63,405 nucleotides of DNA from an uncultured Collinsella sp. (GCA_900757205.1 CAAENA010000027.1:1-63405), one strand, 5' to 3'; positions 54,002-62,727 are shown, numbered from the stretch's first letter. A program made the numbers and translations. The notes: generated from the letters alone by a model not told the origin.

Positions 54002-54946
54002 TTATTGAGTCTCCGTCGTGCCCGTCAGGGTAGTTCCGCTCACGCTAATGCCCAGGTCACCCCAGCCACCGGGCGTTTTGCCGTCCGCTCGGTAAAAGTT
54101 GACGACCATCGAACCCGGCTCCATGGTGAACGTAGCCTTGCGAGCTGCAGCATCCACCGTCGCGCCATGGTTGATCTCAAAGAACGGGTCGATCTCCACG
54201 TTCTCCCCCCACGCGAGCGTGACGTTTGCCGGTGCGCCCGTAACCGTCACGCGGTAGTTGTACGCAGCGTAATCAGCAAACTTGCCAGCCTCATCGACCA
54301 GCGCGCCCTCAACCGCAGCGGTCTTGACCTCGGCCCTCTTTGACGGCACGACTTTCGCCGCCAGACAGGCTAGCTCGGTGCCGGGGCTCTGCTCCGATAC
54401 GACCGTGGCCTTAATCACAAAGTATGCTTGTCCCAACTTACCCTCGGGGAAGGTCACGGTGTAGTCGTTCTTGGTAGGTTGATTCTCCGGAAGCGTGACG
54501 CTGCTACCGGGCTGGGGCGCATAGCTCCACGTGGCGCCATCGAGCCCGTGCCCCTCGACCGTCAAGGTGTATGTCACATTTTTGTCGTTGCAGAAGTTGC
54601 TGTTGCCCAGCAAGTAGTTGTAGATGCTAAAGGTAAAGTTGCACTGCCCGTTGTTGGGATACACCGTAACGGAGCGCTGGGCACGGGCGAGCTCGTCGGG
54701 GCTAGGCGCACTCATATAGCCCGTGAGCAAATCGCTTGCAAATAGGCTCTGCGCAGTGCCCGTTGCGGCGACGGACTTTAGAAATCCGTTGGCGGTGTAG
54801 GCGGAATAGGTAAAGTAGCCACCCGTCACGAGCGCCACGGCGCAAATAAGTGCGATTGCCGCCACAACCAGCTTGTTCTTGACTAGGCTCTTACTTTTTG
54901 CCAGCTGCTCGCGCTCGGCATCCTGCTGTTTCTCTCGCTTCTCCAT
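54002..54946 (-). CDS. Single-pass membrane protein, TasA/camelysin-like (operon gene 3)
   Basis: Protein of 314 residues: charged cytoplasmic N-terminus (about 1-22), one helix (LVVAAIALICAVALVTGGYF), then YTANGFLKSVAATGTA and an extracytoplasmic beta-rich domain with two pairs of cysteines. The helix followed by an aromatic-Thr-Ala-Asn patch resembles the signal region of TasA/camelysin-like fibre proteins cut by SipW peptidases, although no SipW homologue is in the window. I start it at ATG 54946, after GGAGAGGGGG; the longer frame to 55027 has no basis. It lies 14 bp after gene 2 and 40 bp before the giant gene. Confidence 0.8.
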   Translation of the reverse strand: MEKREKQQDAEREQLAKSKSLVKNKLVVAAIALICAVALVTGGYFTYSAYTANGFLKSVAATGTAQSLFASDLLTGYMSAPSPDELARAQRSVTVYPNNGQCNFTFSIYNYLLGNSNFCNDKNVTYTLTVEGHGLDGATWSYAPQPGSSVTLPENQPTKNDYTVTFPEGKLGQAYFVIKATVVSEQSPGTELACLAAKVVPSKRAEVKTAAVEGALVDEAGKFADYAAYNYRVTVTGAPANVTLAWGENVEIDPFFEINHGATVDAAARKATFTMEPGSMVVNFYRADGKTPGGWGDLGISVSGTTLTGTTETQ

Positions 54947-54960
54947 GTGCGCCCCCTCTC

Positions 54961-55800
54961 CTACTTGCCGCTCGTGTTGCGCGCGATCAGGTAAATCACG
55001 TCGGTCTCTTTGGCGCTCTCGTCCCACGAAAGCTTGATGATAAAGTTGAGTGTGTCATTGCCAGTCGAGTTGTCGAGTGTCTTAGCGTTGAGGTCGCCTT
55101 TGTTGAACACCTTGAAACGGTAGAGTGGACGCGCGTTGCGTTGGACGTTTTGGTACTCCTTGAATGTAGGGTCGCTTGCGCCGGGGACCGGCTCGGTTGC
55201 CAGGCCATCACCCGCGTCGTTGATGGGCATGAAGCTCGTCAGCAGGTTCTCTCCGGTTGCTTTCCAGCTATAAGATTTGCCGCCTGCGGTACCGCTCACG
55301 TCGGGCGTCTGGAGCGCAGACGTGTTCTCGGCTCTGTACAGCTCAATAGTAAGACCTTTAATGTTGATCGTATTCGCAAGCTGCAGCTCAAACCCATCGC
55401 CGCCCGTCTGCACGCAAAACGGGCGCTTGAGCGTCACCGTGTTGCCGGTCTTGGTATCGCCGTATTCGGGGTTGTAACTCAGGTCGATCTGCTCGGCTGC
55501 CGTAGCGTTGGGGCCCAACACCTTGAGCTCTGCCGGCTCCTTGATCTTGCCAACGGTGGAGCCGCGATTGGCATCGACGAACCATCCGAGCGTCAATCCC
55601 AGCAACACGAGAAGCACGGCCACCAGACCCACGATGGCCAGGGATTCGCGACGGTGGTCGCTCACCCAAGCCTTGATGCGCTCGATGCGGCCAGCCGGAC
55701 GCGCTTCGCCGTGCGAGCCGAACCCGTTGCCGCCGGGGTTTGCCGCTCCCTCGTTGTGCTTGATATCGCCCTGCTCGCGGGCATTAAGCTGATCGTCCAT
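54961..55800 (-). CDS. Single-pass membrane protein, TasA-like (operon gene 2)
   Basis: Protein of 279 residues: hydrophilic N-terminus (about 1-50), helix (SLAIVGLVAVLLVLLGLTLG), then WFVDANRGSTVGK and an extracytoplasmic beta domain. The WFxxN segment directly after the helix is shared in form with gene 1 (WFAANNRVSATG). It starts immediately at the end of gene 1 (TAA-ATG). A TasA/pilin-like fold is inferred; function unknown. Confidence 0.8.
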   Translation of the reverse strand: MDDQLNAREQGDIKHNEGAANPGGNGFGSHGEARPAGRIERIKAWVSDHRRESLAIVGLVAVLLVLLGLTLGWFVDANRGSTVGKIKEPAELKVLGPNATAAEQIDLSYNPEYGDTKTGNTVTLKRPFCVQTGGDGFELQLANTINIKGLTIELYRAENTSALQTPDVSGTAGGKSYSWKATGENLLTSFMPINDAGDGLATEPVPGASDPTFKEYQNVQRNARPLYRFKVFNKGDLNAKTLDNSTGNDTLNFIIKLSWDESAKETDVIYLIARNTSGK

Positions 55801-56859
55801 TTATTTATCCGCCTCCTTGGCGGTAAAGCGCACGCGAATGTACTTGATGTTCTTGCCGATAATCTCGTCGGCGTTGTTGTAGTAGCTGGCGCAGGTTTCC
55901 ACATCCGCAGAGGACATGCCGGCTCCGACAGGCGGAACCGCGCTGGGCGCCTGGCCCGGAACGCTCGTGCTATCGGCGCGGAAATAGCGCGCGTGGTTAT
56001 TGTTGATGTCGCCGACGAGGGCTGCGTATCCCGTGGCGGGGTCCGTGTTCGCAAAAAGGTTGCCGCCGTAGCCGGCGTTGCCCGTGCGAACGTAGCTCTT
56101 GAACTGCTCCGGCCAAATCCAGTAGAGGGTTTTGGGTACGGTTTTGGTCGTGCTATTTGAGTCCGCAGCGTAAAAGCTCGACTTTGGGATGGTAAAGCTC
56201 TGTGTAATGACGGTGACGCTAGCCCCGTCCTGGGTCACCGTGGTGGTCGTGGGGATCAGCGGTTTCGAGTAAAAGCCAGAAGGTTCTTTGCCCTGGAAAA
56301 CCAAAATATGGCCGCGCACCAGATTTTTAAGCGAGTTGATGATCCCTTCGTTTTTCGATGCGTCCGTAGCAGTGCCGCCCGTGCCCGCAGCGCTCGTCTG
56401 AACAGAAATTTCCCAGGTCATTTCCACCGTAATATCGTGCAGGTCATTGCAGAGCGGCCTGACGTTGAGCTGAAGCTGACCGGCCGACCCCGGAGAAAGA
56501 CTGCCATCGGCACTCATGTTATTGAGGTTGAAAAGATTGTTCACGGCAAGGCTTGTACTGTCCGACGCGTAGTTGTCCTGGGCGTCGTACTCGCCTGCCG
56601 TGCCGCCCTGCGTTCCCGAGAGCACAAACCGTGGGCCCTTCGCCCCGATCGTACTCCCCGTGGCACTCACTCGGTTATTCGCGGCAAACCAGGCCAGGCA
56701 TGCAAAGATGGCAACGATGGCGGCCAGCACAAACAGACCGCTCACCAGGAAATCCTTCCAGAAATCCTTGAGGGTCCGCACGTGCTCGTCGGCAGCTTGG
56801 CGGTACTCGGCCGCCGTCTTGTGCTGCTGGAGCTCGCTATGTCGGTCCATGCCACTCAT
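55801..56859 (-). CDS. Single-pass membrane protein, TasA-like (operon gene 1)
   Basis: Protein of 352 residues: cytoplasmic segment (about 1-38), helix (FLVSGLFVLAAIVAIFACLA), then WFAANNRVSATGSTIG and an extracytoplasmic domain of beta character. The WFxxNxxVSAxG pattern recurs in TasA/camelysin-like proteins of other gut bacteria to my knowledge. It is the first of four genes that run without terminators to the giant secreted protein. The ribosome site is weak (AGGG 12 nt upstream). Confidence 0.8.
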   Translation of the reverse strand: MSGMDRHSELQQHKTAAEYRQAADEHVRTLKDFWKDFLVSGLFVLAAIVAIFACLAWFAANNRVSATGSTIGAKGPRFVLSGTQGGTAGEYDAQDNYASDSTSLAVNNLFNLNNMSADGSLSPGSAGQLQLNVRPLCNDLHDITVEMTWEISVQTSAAGTGGTATDASKNEGIINSLKNLVRGHILVFQGKEPSGFYSKPLIPTTTTVTQDGASVTVITQSFTIPKSSFYAADSNSTTKTVPKTLYWIWPEQFKSYVRTGNAGYGGNLFANTDPATGYAALVGDINNNHARYFRADSTSVPGQAPSAVPPVGAGMSSADVETCASYYNNADEIIGKNIKYIRVRFTAKEADK

Positions 56860-57135
56860 CGTTTACGTTTGCCCTGCTAGCGGGCGTGCCATCCTTTCCG
56901 CTTGGGTGTGCTCAATCCATTGCTCGTAGGCATAGAATTCAGGCAGAATACAACACCATACGATAAGGTAAAAGAATAGCATTGACCTGCGGTTTGCTCC
57001 ACAGCGCAAGCCTTAATGATGTCTTAAAGATTACGAATAGCAGCTTCTTCCATATGCCAAGGACATGGTGCAAACAAACCTGACCACTTGCACCAATCCG
57101 CAGCACCGGGCAGCGGGCACACGGCGTGCCGCCCC
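56860..57135 (-). promoter_or_regulatory. Promoter region of the surface-protein operon
   Basis: 276 bp between the ATPase stop and operon gene 1. No ORF stands out and no strong promoter boxes or hairpins were recognised. Confidence 0.35.
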
Positions 57136-58440
57136 TTAACACCCCAACGCGCGCACGGGTATCGCGTAGATACCGTCCTCGACCTCGCGGGCGTACTCAC
57201 CCACCCCCACAATCACGGCCATAAACTCCGGTTCGCGTGTGCGTGAACGAGGATTTCCACAGACCTTCTTGCGAACGCGCTTGAGGCTCTCGACGCCGGC
57301 GCTCGCTTTATCTTCACTCACCTTAATCTCAAAGGCGGCCCACCGTCCGTCGGCTAGCTGCACGATAGCATCGCACTCAAGGCCCGAATCGTCGCGATAA
57401 TAGCGCACGGGCGTGCTATCCAGCAGGTCGAGCGAACGTGCGTAGACCGAAAGGTCGCGTATGACCAAATTCTCAAACACCAGACCAAATGTCTGCCAGT
57501 CGGCAAGCAGCGCCTGCAAGGACATACCTAGCAAGGCGCAAGCAAGACTCGGATCTGCCAGATAGCGCTTGGGCTTGACGGTAAAGCGCCGTTTGTCGCG
57601 CGCGGCGGGAACCCAACCGGGGACCTCCTCGAGAATGAACATGCCTTTGAGGGCATCCAGGTACCTACGCACCTTGGTCTCGTCGGCAAACGCTGCGGGC
57701 TCCTCCTCGGCACCGAACATATCCATAAGAATCGTTTTATACGTGGTTGCCTGTCCCAGATTGCGCGCGATCGATGCGGAGACTCGACGAGCAATATCGG
57801 GGTCGAGACCAACCGCCGGGAAGCTGCTCGAAAACGTGGTGTTGAGATATTCGCGGGCGATGAGCTGGGCGTCAGCCGAAACCATATCGATCGCCTCGGG
57901 CCAGCCGCCGCGGCAAGCGGCTTCGACAAGCCCCGGCGTATCGCCATCGCACCGGCAGGGCTCAAAACGATGCTCAAACAAGCCCGCCAGGCTCACCTTG
58001 CCGCTGGACTCACCTGTCTCGGCAAGCGTCATGGGGTGCATGCGGACGCGGCCGATGCGGCCGGCTCCACTATGCGCGGGCGCCTCCGCCTTTGAGCCAA
58101 ACGCAGGCGTGGCGGAACCCGTGAGGATATAGGCGCCGCGCGTACCCCGGGTGCGGTCAACCTCGTGTCTAACGTAGTCCCAAATTTGGGGAACGCGCTG
58201 CCACTCATCGATAATATGCGGACGGTCTCCCAGCAACATCATCGCCGGATCGGCACGCGCGAGGTCGAGATTCTCGTCGACATACGAGACGGACGCCCCG
58301 TGCTCAAGCGCGGCCCACGTCTTGCCGCACCACTTGGTGCCCGCAATCTCGACCGCGCCAAAGACGCGAAGGTAGCGTTCGATTTGCGCATCCACGATAC
58401 GCGGGATGTATCCGTCCCGATGTAGCCTCTCGCCCGCCAT
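57136..58440 (-). CDS. AAA-type ATPase with DUF4143 C-terminus
   Basis: Protein of 434 residues. An AAA_14-type P-loop domain (about 20-160) carries Walker A GTKWCGKT (34-41), Walker B HIIDEWQ and a sensor segment YILTGSATP; the DUF4143 region (about 205-380) ends with a nuclease-like stretch (GLECDAIVQLADGRWAAFEIKVSE, in which an ExK motif is recognisable). Proteins of this family are widespread and largely uncharacterised. GGGGGCGG precedes ATG 58440, and five iterons lie upstream. Confidence 0.87.
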   Translation of the reverse strand: MAGERLHRDGYIPRIVDAQIERYLRVFGAVEIAGTKWCGKTWAALEHGASVSYVDENLDLARADPAMMLLGDRPHIIDEWQRVPQIWDYVRHEVDRTRGTRGAYILTGSATPAFGSKAEAPAHSGAGRIGRVRMHPMTLAETGESSGKVSLAGLFEHRFEPCRCDGDTPGLVEAACRGGWPEAIDMVSADAQLIAREYLNTTFSSSFPAVGLDPDIARRVSASIARNLGQATTYKTILMDMFGAEEEPAAFADETKVRRYLDALKGMFILEEVPGWVPAARDKRRFTVKPKRYLADPSLACALLGMSLQALLADWQTFGLVFENLVIRDLSVYARSLDLLDSTPVRYYRDDSGLECDAIVQLADGRWAAFEIKVSEDKASAGVESLKRVRKKVCGNPRSRTREPEFMAVIVGVGEYAREVEDGIYAIPVRALGC

Positions 58441-58500
58441 GAGCCGCCCCCGCAGATTTCCAGTTCCTGCTTTCTGATTCCTCTATTCCACTGTAGCAAA

Positions 58501-58603
58501 TTCGGATTTTCGGGTGGTTGTGATTCGGATTTTCGTGTTCATATAATTCGGATTTTCATGTTCTAAGGAGTCGGATTTTCGGGTGCATGAAATTCGGATT
58601 TTC
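58501..58603. repeat. Five iterons of 23-bp period upstream of the ATPase
   Basis: TTCGGATTTTC at 58501, 58524, 58547, 58570 (first base G) and 58593, i.e. exactly 23 bp apart, with variable 12-bp spacers. They lie 60-165 bp upstream of the start codon on the minus strand, as expected for a binding array. Confidence 0.85.
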
Positions 58604-58635
58604 TGAACCCGCTGGTCAGGGGCGCCCTCATTGGC

Positions 58636-58671
58636 AAAAAGGCGGGGAGCGCCGATACGGCACTCCCCGCC
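58636..58671 (-). terminator. Terminator of the flavoprotein gene
   Basis: Imperfect GC stem (58641-58654 with 58658-58671) with a 3-nt loop, followed on the minus strand by TTTTT (58640-58636). Confidence 0.85.
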
Positions 58672-58697
58672 CACTCAATACGCGATAGCTTTCTTGC

Positions 58698-60728
58698 TTA
58701 GAGCTCGTTGGCCGCGCGATACGCCGTGCGGATGGCGCTCGCGATGTCGGCGGTGCGCTCGCCCGAGCAGTCGCCCACGCAGGTCACGGGCACCGTCACG
58801 CCATCCAGGTCAAACGCGTTGGCCTTGGAGCCCACGGCCATCACCACGTAATCGCAAGCGATCTTCACCGGCTCCTCGGCGCCATCCTCGGTGGTACGCA
58901 CGGCCTCCGCGCCCTCGTCGGTAATGGCGGTCAGGCGGGTCTTAACGTACTGCTCCACGTTGTGCTCGGCAAAGTCGCTCATAATCAGCGGCAGAATGGT
59001 CTCGGACTCGCCCGCGGCAATCTTGTCGAGCATCTCGACAATCGCCACCTCGCAGCCGTGCTGCAGCAGGTACTCGGCAGTCTCGGTGCCCACCAAGCCG
59101 CCGCCGATGACGGCGACGCGGCCCGTAAGCTCCACCTTGCCGGCCAGCACGTCCCAGCTCGAGACGACCTTGTCCGAATCGGCACCCGGAACGGGGATGA
59201 TCACGTCGTGCGCGCCCACAGCCACAATCGCGGCGTCGGCGGCGTTGAGGTCCGCGGGGCTAGCGGCGTGGTTGAGCTCAACCTTCACGCCCAGGCCAGG
59301 CAGAATCTTCTCGTAGTACTCGACCGAGCGCATGATCTCGTTCTTGCGCGGAGGCGCGGCCGCCAGCACAATCTGGCCGCCCAGATGATCGCTCGCCTCG
59401 TAGACAGTCACGTCGTAGCCGCGCTTGGCCGCCACTCGCGCGGCCTCCAGGCCGGCAATACCGCCGCCCACCACGGCGATCTTCTTGTCGCCCTCGCCCG
59501 GCTTGATGGCGATGGTCGCCTCGTCACCGTTCTCGGCATTGAGCACGCACGAGATGTACTTGCGGTTTTGAATCGCGTCGACGCAGCCCTTGTTGCAGTT
59601 GAGGCACTCGCGAATGGGCTCACCCGTGGCAGCCTTGAGCGCAATGTCGGGGTCGCACATGAGCGAGCGGCCATAGGCGATGATGTCGGCCGCGCCGTCT
59701 TCCAGAATCTTCTCACCGGCCTCGACCGAGACCACGCGGCCGACGGTTGCCACCGGCACGGAGACCAGGGCCTTGACGCGCTCGGCCACGGGCAGCGTCC
59801 AGTTGTAGGGCATGGCGCCCATGGGCGGAATAGTGTCGCCCATGTTGCCGGTATGGTTGGCCTGCGCGACCTGGATCATGTCGATGCCCGCACCCTCGAG
59901 CAGCTTGGCAAACTCGCAGGCCTCGTCGGGCAGCAGGCCGCCCTTGCCGCGCGGCGTGCCGTCGGGGTTCTCCATGATCACGGGGAGCTTGTACTCCACC
60001 ATCAGCTGCGGTGCGGCGTCCTTAATGGCGGCGACGACCTCGAGCGCGTAGCGGACGCGGCTCTCGAACGAGCCACCGTACTCGTCCGTGCGCTGGTTGA
60101 GGATCGCGGAGCACAGCGAACCCACCAGACGGTCGCCGTGGACCTCGATGGCGTCGATCCCGGCCTGCTGCGCGCGGGCGGCCGAGGCAGCGATGGCCTC
60201 CTTGATCTGGGTGAGCTGCTCCACGGTGGCCTCGTTCACAAAGTGCTGCATGTCGTGGTGCAGCTTGGCGTAGGCCTGCTTGCGAATCTCGTTGGACTCG
60301 GCCATCTTGGCGGCAAAGGTCTCCTCGTCGCCGGCGGCTTTGGCCTCCTGTGCGGCCTTGGCGGCAGCCATGGAACCCATGACCATGCGGCCGACACCGG
60401 GCACGTCGTACTCGGGGTGGAACAGCTGCAGCGCGACCTTGGCGCCGTGTTTGTGAACGGTGTCGGCCAGCGCCTTAAACGTGGGGATCTGAGCGTCGGT
60501 CGCCAGCTTGGGCGTGGGGCTCGCGGTCATAACGGGAGCGACGTCGCCGATGACGATGTAGCTCACGCCGCCACGGGCCAGGCGCTCGTAAAAAGCCAGG
60601 CTGCGCTCGCCAATGGAACCGTCGCGCTCCTCGTAGCCGGTGGTGAGCGGCGGGAACATAATGCGGTTCTTGAGCTCAAGGGGGCCAACCGTAATGGGCT
60701 GGAGCAGCTTGGATGCAGGTGCGGTCAT
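58698..60728 (-). CDS. OYE-type NADH:flavin oxidoreductase / 2,4-dienoyl-CoA-reductase-like flavoprotein
   Basis: Three-domain flavoprotein of about 676 residues. An OYE-like FMN barrel (1-360, with the N-terminal LLQPITVGPLELKNRIMFPP and the barrel motif VHGDRLVGSLCSAILNQRTD), a [4Fe-4S] motif CLNCNKGCVDAI plus a downstream Cys, then FAD (IAVVGGGIAGLEAARVAAKR) and NAD(P) (VAVIGGGLVGTETAEYLL) domains. Family members reduce enoates, dienoyl-CoA or bile-acid intermediates, and the substrate cannot be decided here. GAGAGGA fits ATG 60728; ATG 60734 is also in frame. Confidence 0.93.
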   Translation of the reverse strand: MTAPASKLLQPITVGPLELKNRIMFPPLTTGYEERDGSIGERSLAFYERLARGGVSYIVIGDVAPVMTASPTPKLATDAQIPTFKALADTVHKHGAKVALQLFHPEYDVPGVGRMVMGSMAAAKAAQEAKAAGDEETFAAKMAESNEIRKQAYAKLHHDMQHFVNEATVEQLTQIKEAIAASAARAQQAGIDAIEVHGDRLVGSLCSAILNQRTDEYGGSFESRVRYALEVVAAIKDAAPQLMVEYKLPVIMENPDGTPRGKGGLLPDEACEFAKLLEGAGIDMIQVAQANHTGNMGDTIPPMGAMPYNWTLPVAERVKALVSVPVATVGRVVSVEAGEKILEDGAADIIAYGRSLMCDPDIALKAATGEPIRECLNCNKGCVDAIQNRKYISCVLNAENGDEATIAIKPGEGDKKIAVVGGGIAGLEAARVAAKRGYDVTVYEASDHLGGQIVLAAAPPRKNEIMRSVEYYEKILPGLGVKVELNHAASPADLNAADAAIVAVGAHDVIIPVPGADSDKVVSSWDVLAGKVELTGRVAVIGGGLVGTETAEYLLQHGCEVAIVEMLDKIAAGESETILPLIMSDFAEHNVEQYVKTRLTAITDEGAEAVRTTEDGAEEPVKIACDYVVMAVGSKANAFDLDGVTVPVTCVGDCSGERTADIASAIRTAYRAANEL

Positions 60729-60870
60729 GGACATTCCTCTCTTGTAGGCGCGGCGGCGATGTTGCCGCGTAGTTGTCTAGAGGATATGACATGGGAGCAC
60801 AGTGGCGCAACGGAAATCGGCAGACAGCAGGTAGCGGCAGGTGGATGGGGCGGGGCGGCCCGTCGGTTTG

Positions 60871-61247
60871 TCTCAATCTGTAACAGTTACTCAGCAAAAT
60901 CCGTCCCTCGTGTTACAGATTTAGATAAACGAGGACCGGCTGCCGGTTTATCTCAATCTGTAACATCTACCGACCAAAAACGACCCCAAGTGTTACAGAT
61001 CAAGACATTCCCCTCGGCCCATCCTCAACAATCTCAATCTGTAACATCTAGGCCCACTTTTAACCTCTACCTGTTACAGATCGAGACAAACAAATCTAAC
61101 CTGCCGAAACATCTCGATCTGTAACAGTAACTCGGCAAAATCCGTCCCTCGTGTTACAGATTTAGACAAACGAAGACCGTCCTGCCGAAACATCTCAATC
61201 TGTAACACCTAGCCGCCCAAATCGGGTCTAGATGTTACAGATCGAGA
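60871..61247. repeat. Array of ten 15-bp motifs in alternating orientation, 40-bp pitch
   Basis: TCTCAATCTGTAACA (or one-base variants) occurs forward at 60871, 60951, 61032, 61112 and 61193 and as its reverse complement at 60911, 60991, 61072, 61152 and 61233. Every step is 40 or 41 bp, and the intervening spacers are 25-26 bp. Two spacers (60886-60910 and 61127-61151) are nearly the same; the rest differ. Each forward-reverse pair can form a 15-bp-stem hairpin. Confidence 0.95.
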
Positions 61248-61296
61248 TTTTGTTTGAGAGGCCGAGAATTGGACCGAAAACACGGTCCCGGAATAA

Positions 61297-61326
61297 CAAA
61301 AAAGCTCGCCGGGTAGGCCGACGAGC
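61297..61326 (-). terminator. Terminator downstream of the tRNA-like fragment
   Basis: Stem AGCTCGCCGG (61303-61312) / CCGACGAGCT (61317-61326) with one mismatch and a GTAG loop, followed on the minus strand by TTTTTTG. It is the natural end of a minus-strand tRNA gene now split by the element. Confidence 0.75.
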
Positions 61327-61336
61327 TGCAAGTTCT

Positions 61337-61375
61337 TGGTCGCGGGGGCAGGATTTGAACCTACGACCTCCGGGT
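61337..61375 (-). other. 3' fragment of an initiator tRNA-fMet-like gene: attachment site
   Basis: On the minus strand 39 bases run from the anticodon arm (ACCCGGAGG) through the T arm (GTAGGTTCAAATCCTGC) to an encoded CCA. The acceptor end CCCCGCGACCA fits the CGCGGGG start of initiator tRNAs. The 5' half is absent; the match stops at 61375. It is the usual footprint of a tyrosine recombinase that targets a tRNA 3' end. Confidence 0.75.
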
Positions 61376-61391
61376 ATTATAGTGCTATAAT
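61376..61391. promoter_or_regulatory. 16-bp palindrome at the element edge
   Basis: ATTATAG-TG-CTATAAT starts exactly where the tRNA identity ends. It could be a core- or arm-type binding site for the integrase or its helper. Confidence 0.45.
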
Positions 61392-61479
61392 TTTATACGG
61401 TGATTATCTATTACTTTCTGCTGGTAGATATATATTTTTTATCCCACTGTTGCTAATCTAATCCCTAAGTCTCCCCATG

Positions 61480-61503
61480 ATAGTAGGGACAATAGTAGGG
61501 ACA
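61480..61503. repeat. Two tandem 12-bp copies before the integrase gene
   Basis: ATAGTAGGGACA occurs back to back at 61480-61491 and 61492-61503, 15 bp before the integrase start. Likely arm-type recombinase or regulator sites. Confidence 0.6.
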
Positions 61504-61518
61504 CAGAACGGAGCAAAT

Positions 61519-62727
61519 ATGCCAAGAGAAAGGCTCCAGCCCGGTCAAGACACCATCGACAGCGCACACATCAAGGAGGACCCGCGCGGCGGATACCGCA
61601 TGAAATGGAGCATCAGGCTCCCCGATGGCATCACGCTCCGTCGGGACACCAGAGGCTGCGTGACAAAAGGCGAACTTCGCGCAAAAGCCCGTCGGCAGGC
61701 CGAAGAGTTAAAAGCCACATGCGGGCTGAAAAGCAATTGGAACAGTTCTGACCTTTTCGGAGGATACATAAAATCCGAGGCGTTGCCGAGCATGGAGGAA
61801 AGCCCTCGCCTCCGCCCATCGACCAGAGAACGCTATGCTCTCTGCCTCTCTATCGCAACGGAATCCCTTGGGGGCTACCCGATTGCGGACGCTCTGCGCG
61901 CCGGGACCTTTGGTAAAGCCCTCTGCCTGATTGCCGAAAAGCACGGAACAGCAACGGCGCGACAGGTGCGGAAGGTCGTCAACAAATGGGTCATACAACC
62001 CCTAATTATGTGCGGCGTGCTCAACTCGAATCCAATTGCAGGGATGAGCTTCGACCTACCTGAAAACAAGGCGAGCAACAAGCCGCAAGGAGGGCAGGGG
62101 CTTTCGGAAAGCGAGTGGGGAAAGGTGCTCGATTGGCTCCTATCAGACAGCTGGAAGGGCGCTCTGCCGCAAAGTGGCTCCGTACGCGGAAAATATTCCC
62201 GTCAACAGCTTGCAAATGCGCAAAGGGCAATCGTGGAGCTAACAGCGCTGCAAGCCGTCACGGGATTGCGCATCGGTGAGGCGCGAACCCTCACTTGGGA
62301 CAAGGTAAGCAAGGGCTGTGACTCGGTTGAAGTTACCAACGAGGCAAGCAAGACCCACCGAGGCCGAATTGTCCCAGTTCTCGACTCGCGCGTCATTTCG
62401 TTACTCGAAAATCGCCGAGCCGAAAGTAGTGGGGTCGGATTGGTTTTCCCCGCTCCCGCAACCGATAATCCGTGGCGCGAATGGGACAAGTCCAACTGCT
62501 CGAAGGCTGTTCGCACCCTTTATTGTCAGATAGCAAGCGACTGTGACATAGAACTTTTGCAGACAGCCCGTTCCCATGTGTGGCGAGCAACCCTCCACAC
62601 CATTGCCCGTAACAGAGGTGTCCCGATTGAGATAAGGGCAGCGCTCTTTGGTCACGATCCGGAGACAGCCCGGCGTTACTACACCGATACACGAGATGTC
62701 AGCGGAGTAATTGACCTATTCTCGTAG
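61519..62727 (+). CDS. Tyrosine-type integrase
   Basis: Site-specific recombinase of about 402 residues. N-terminal arm-binding domain (DPRGGYRMKWSIRLPDGITL), core-binding domain about 60-150, and the catalytic domain with the conserved residues: Arg in TGLRIGEARTLTW, His-x-x-Arg in HVWRATLHTI, His in ALFGHDPETARRYY and the nucleophile Tyr. GGAGCAAAT lies just before ATG 61519; an upstream ATG at 61477 lacks such a site. It lies next to the tRNA 3' fragment and reads into the element. Confidence 0.94.
   Translation: MPRERLQPGQDTIDSAHIKEDPRGGYRMKWSIRLPDGITLRRDTRGCVTKGELRAKARRQAEELKATCGLKSNWNSSDLFGGYIKSEALPSMEESPRLRPSTRERYALCLSIATESLGGYPIADALRAGTFGKALCLIAEKHGTATARQVRKVVNKWVIQPLIMCGVLNSNPIAGMSFDLPENKASNKPQGGQGLSESEWGKVLDWLLSDSWKGALPQSGSVRGKYSRQQLANAQRAIVELTALQAVTGLRIGEARTLTWDKVSKGCDSVEVTNEASKTHRGRIVPVLDSRVISLLENRRAESSGVGLVFPAPATDNPWREWDKSNCSKAVRTLYCQIASDCDIELLQTARSHVWRATLHTIARNRGVPIEIRAALFGHDPETARRYYTDTRDVSGVIDLFS

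Larger units (their letters stand above)
60729..61518. other. Gene-free region: promoter, motif array, tRNA fragment, att site
   Basis: About 790 bp without a gene of its own. It holds the flavoprotein promoter, the ten-motif array, a terminator, an initiator-tRNA-like 3' fragment and the left end of an integrated element. Confidence 0.7.

Noticed and set aside
58483..58674. Minus-strand ORF of 63 codons (MGGECRIGAPRL...)
   Set aside because: It reads through the iterons and the flavoprotein terminator; the repeated KSEF/KIRI pattern comes from the 23-bp repeats.
58962..61124. Plus-strand open frame of 720 codons running into the motif array
   Set aside because: It is antisense to the flavoprotein gene and continues through non-coding repeats; no domain features.
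60871..61247. CRISPR array
   Set aside because: The repeats are only 15 bp, alternate in orientation, two spacers are nearly alike, and no cas genes are present.
61337..61375. Complete tRNA gene
   Set aside because: Only the 3' half is present; the sequence beyond 61376 does not form D or anticodon arms.
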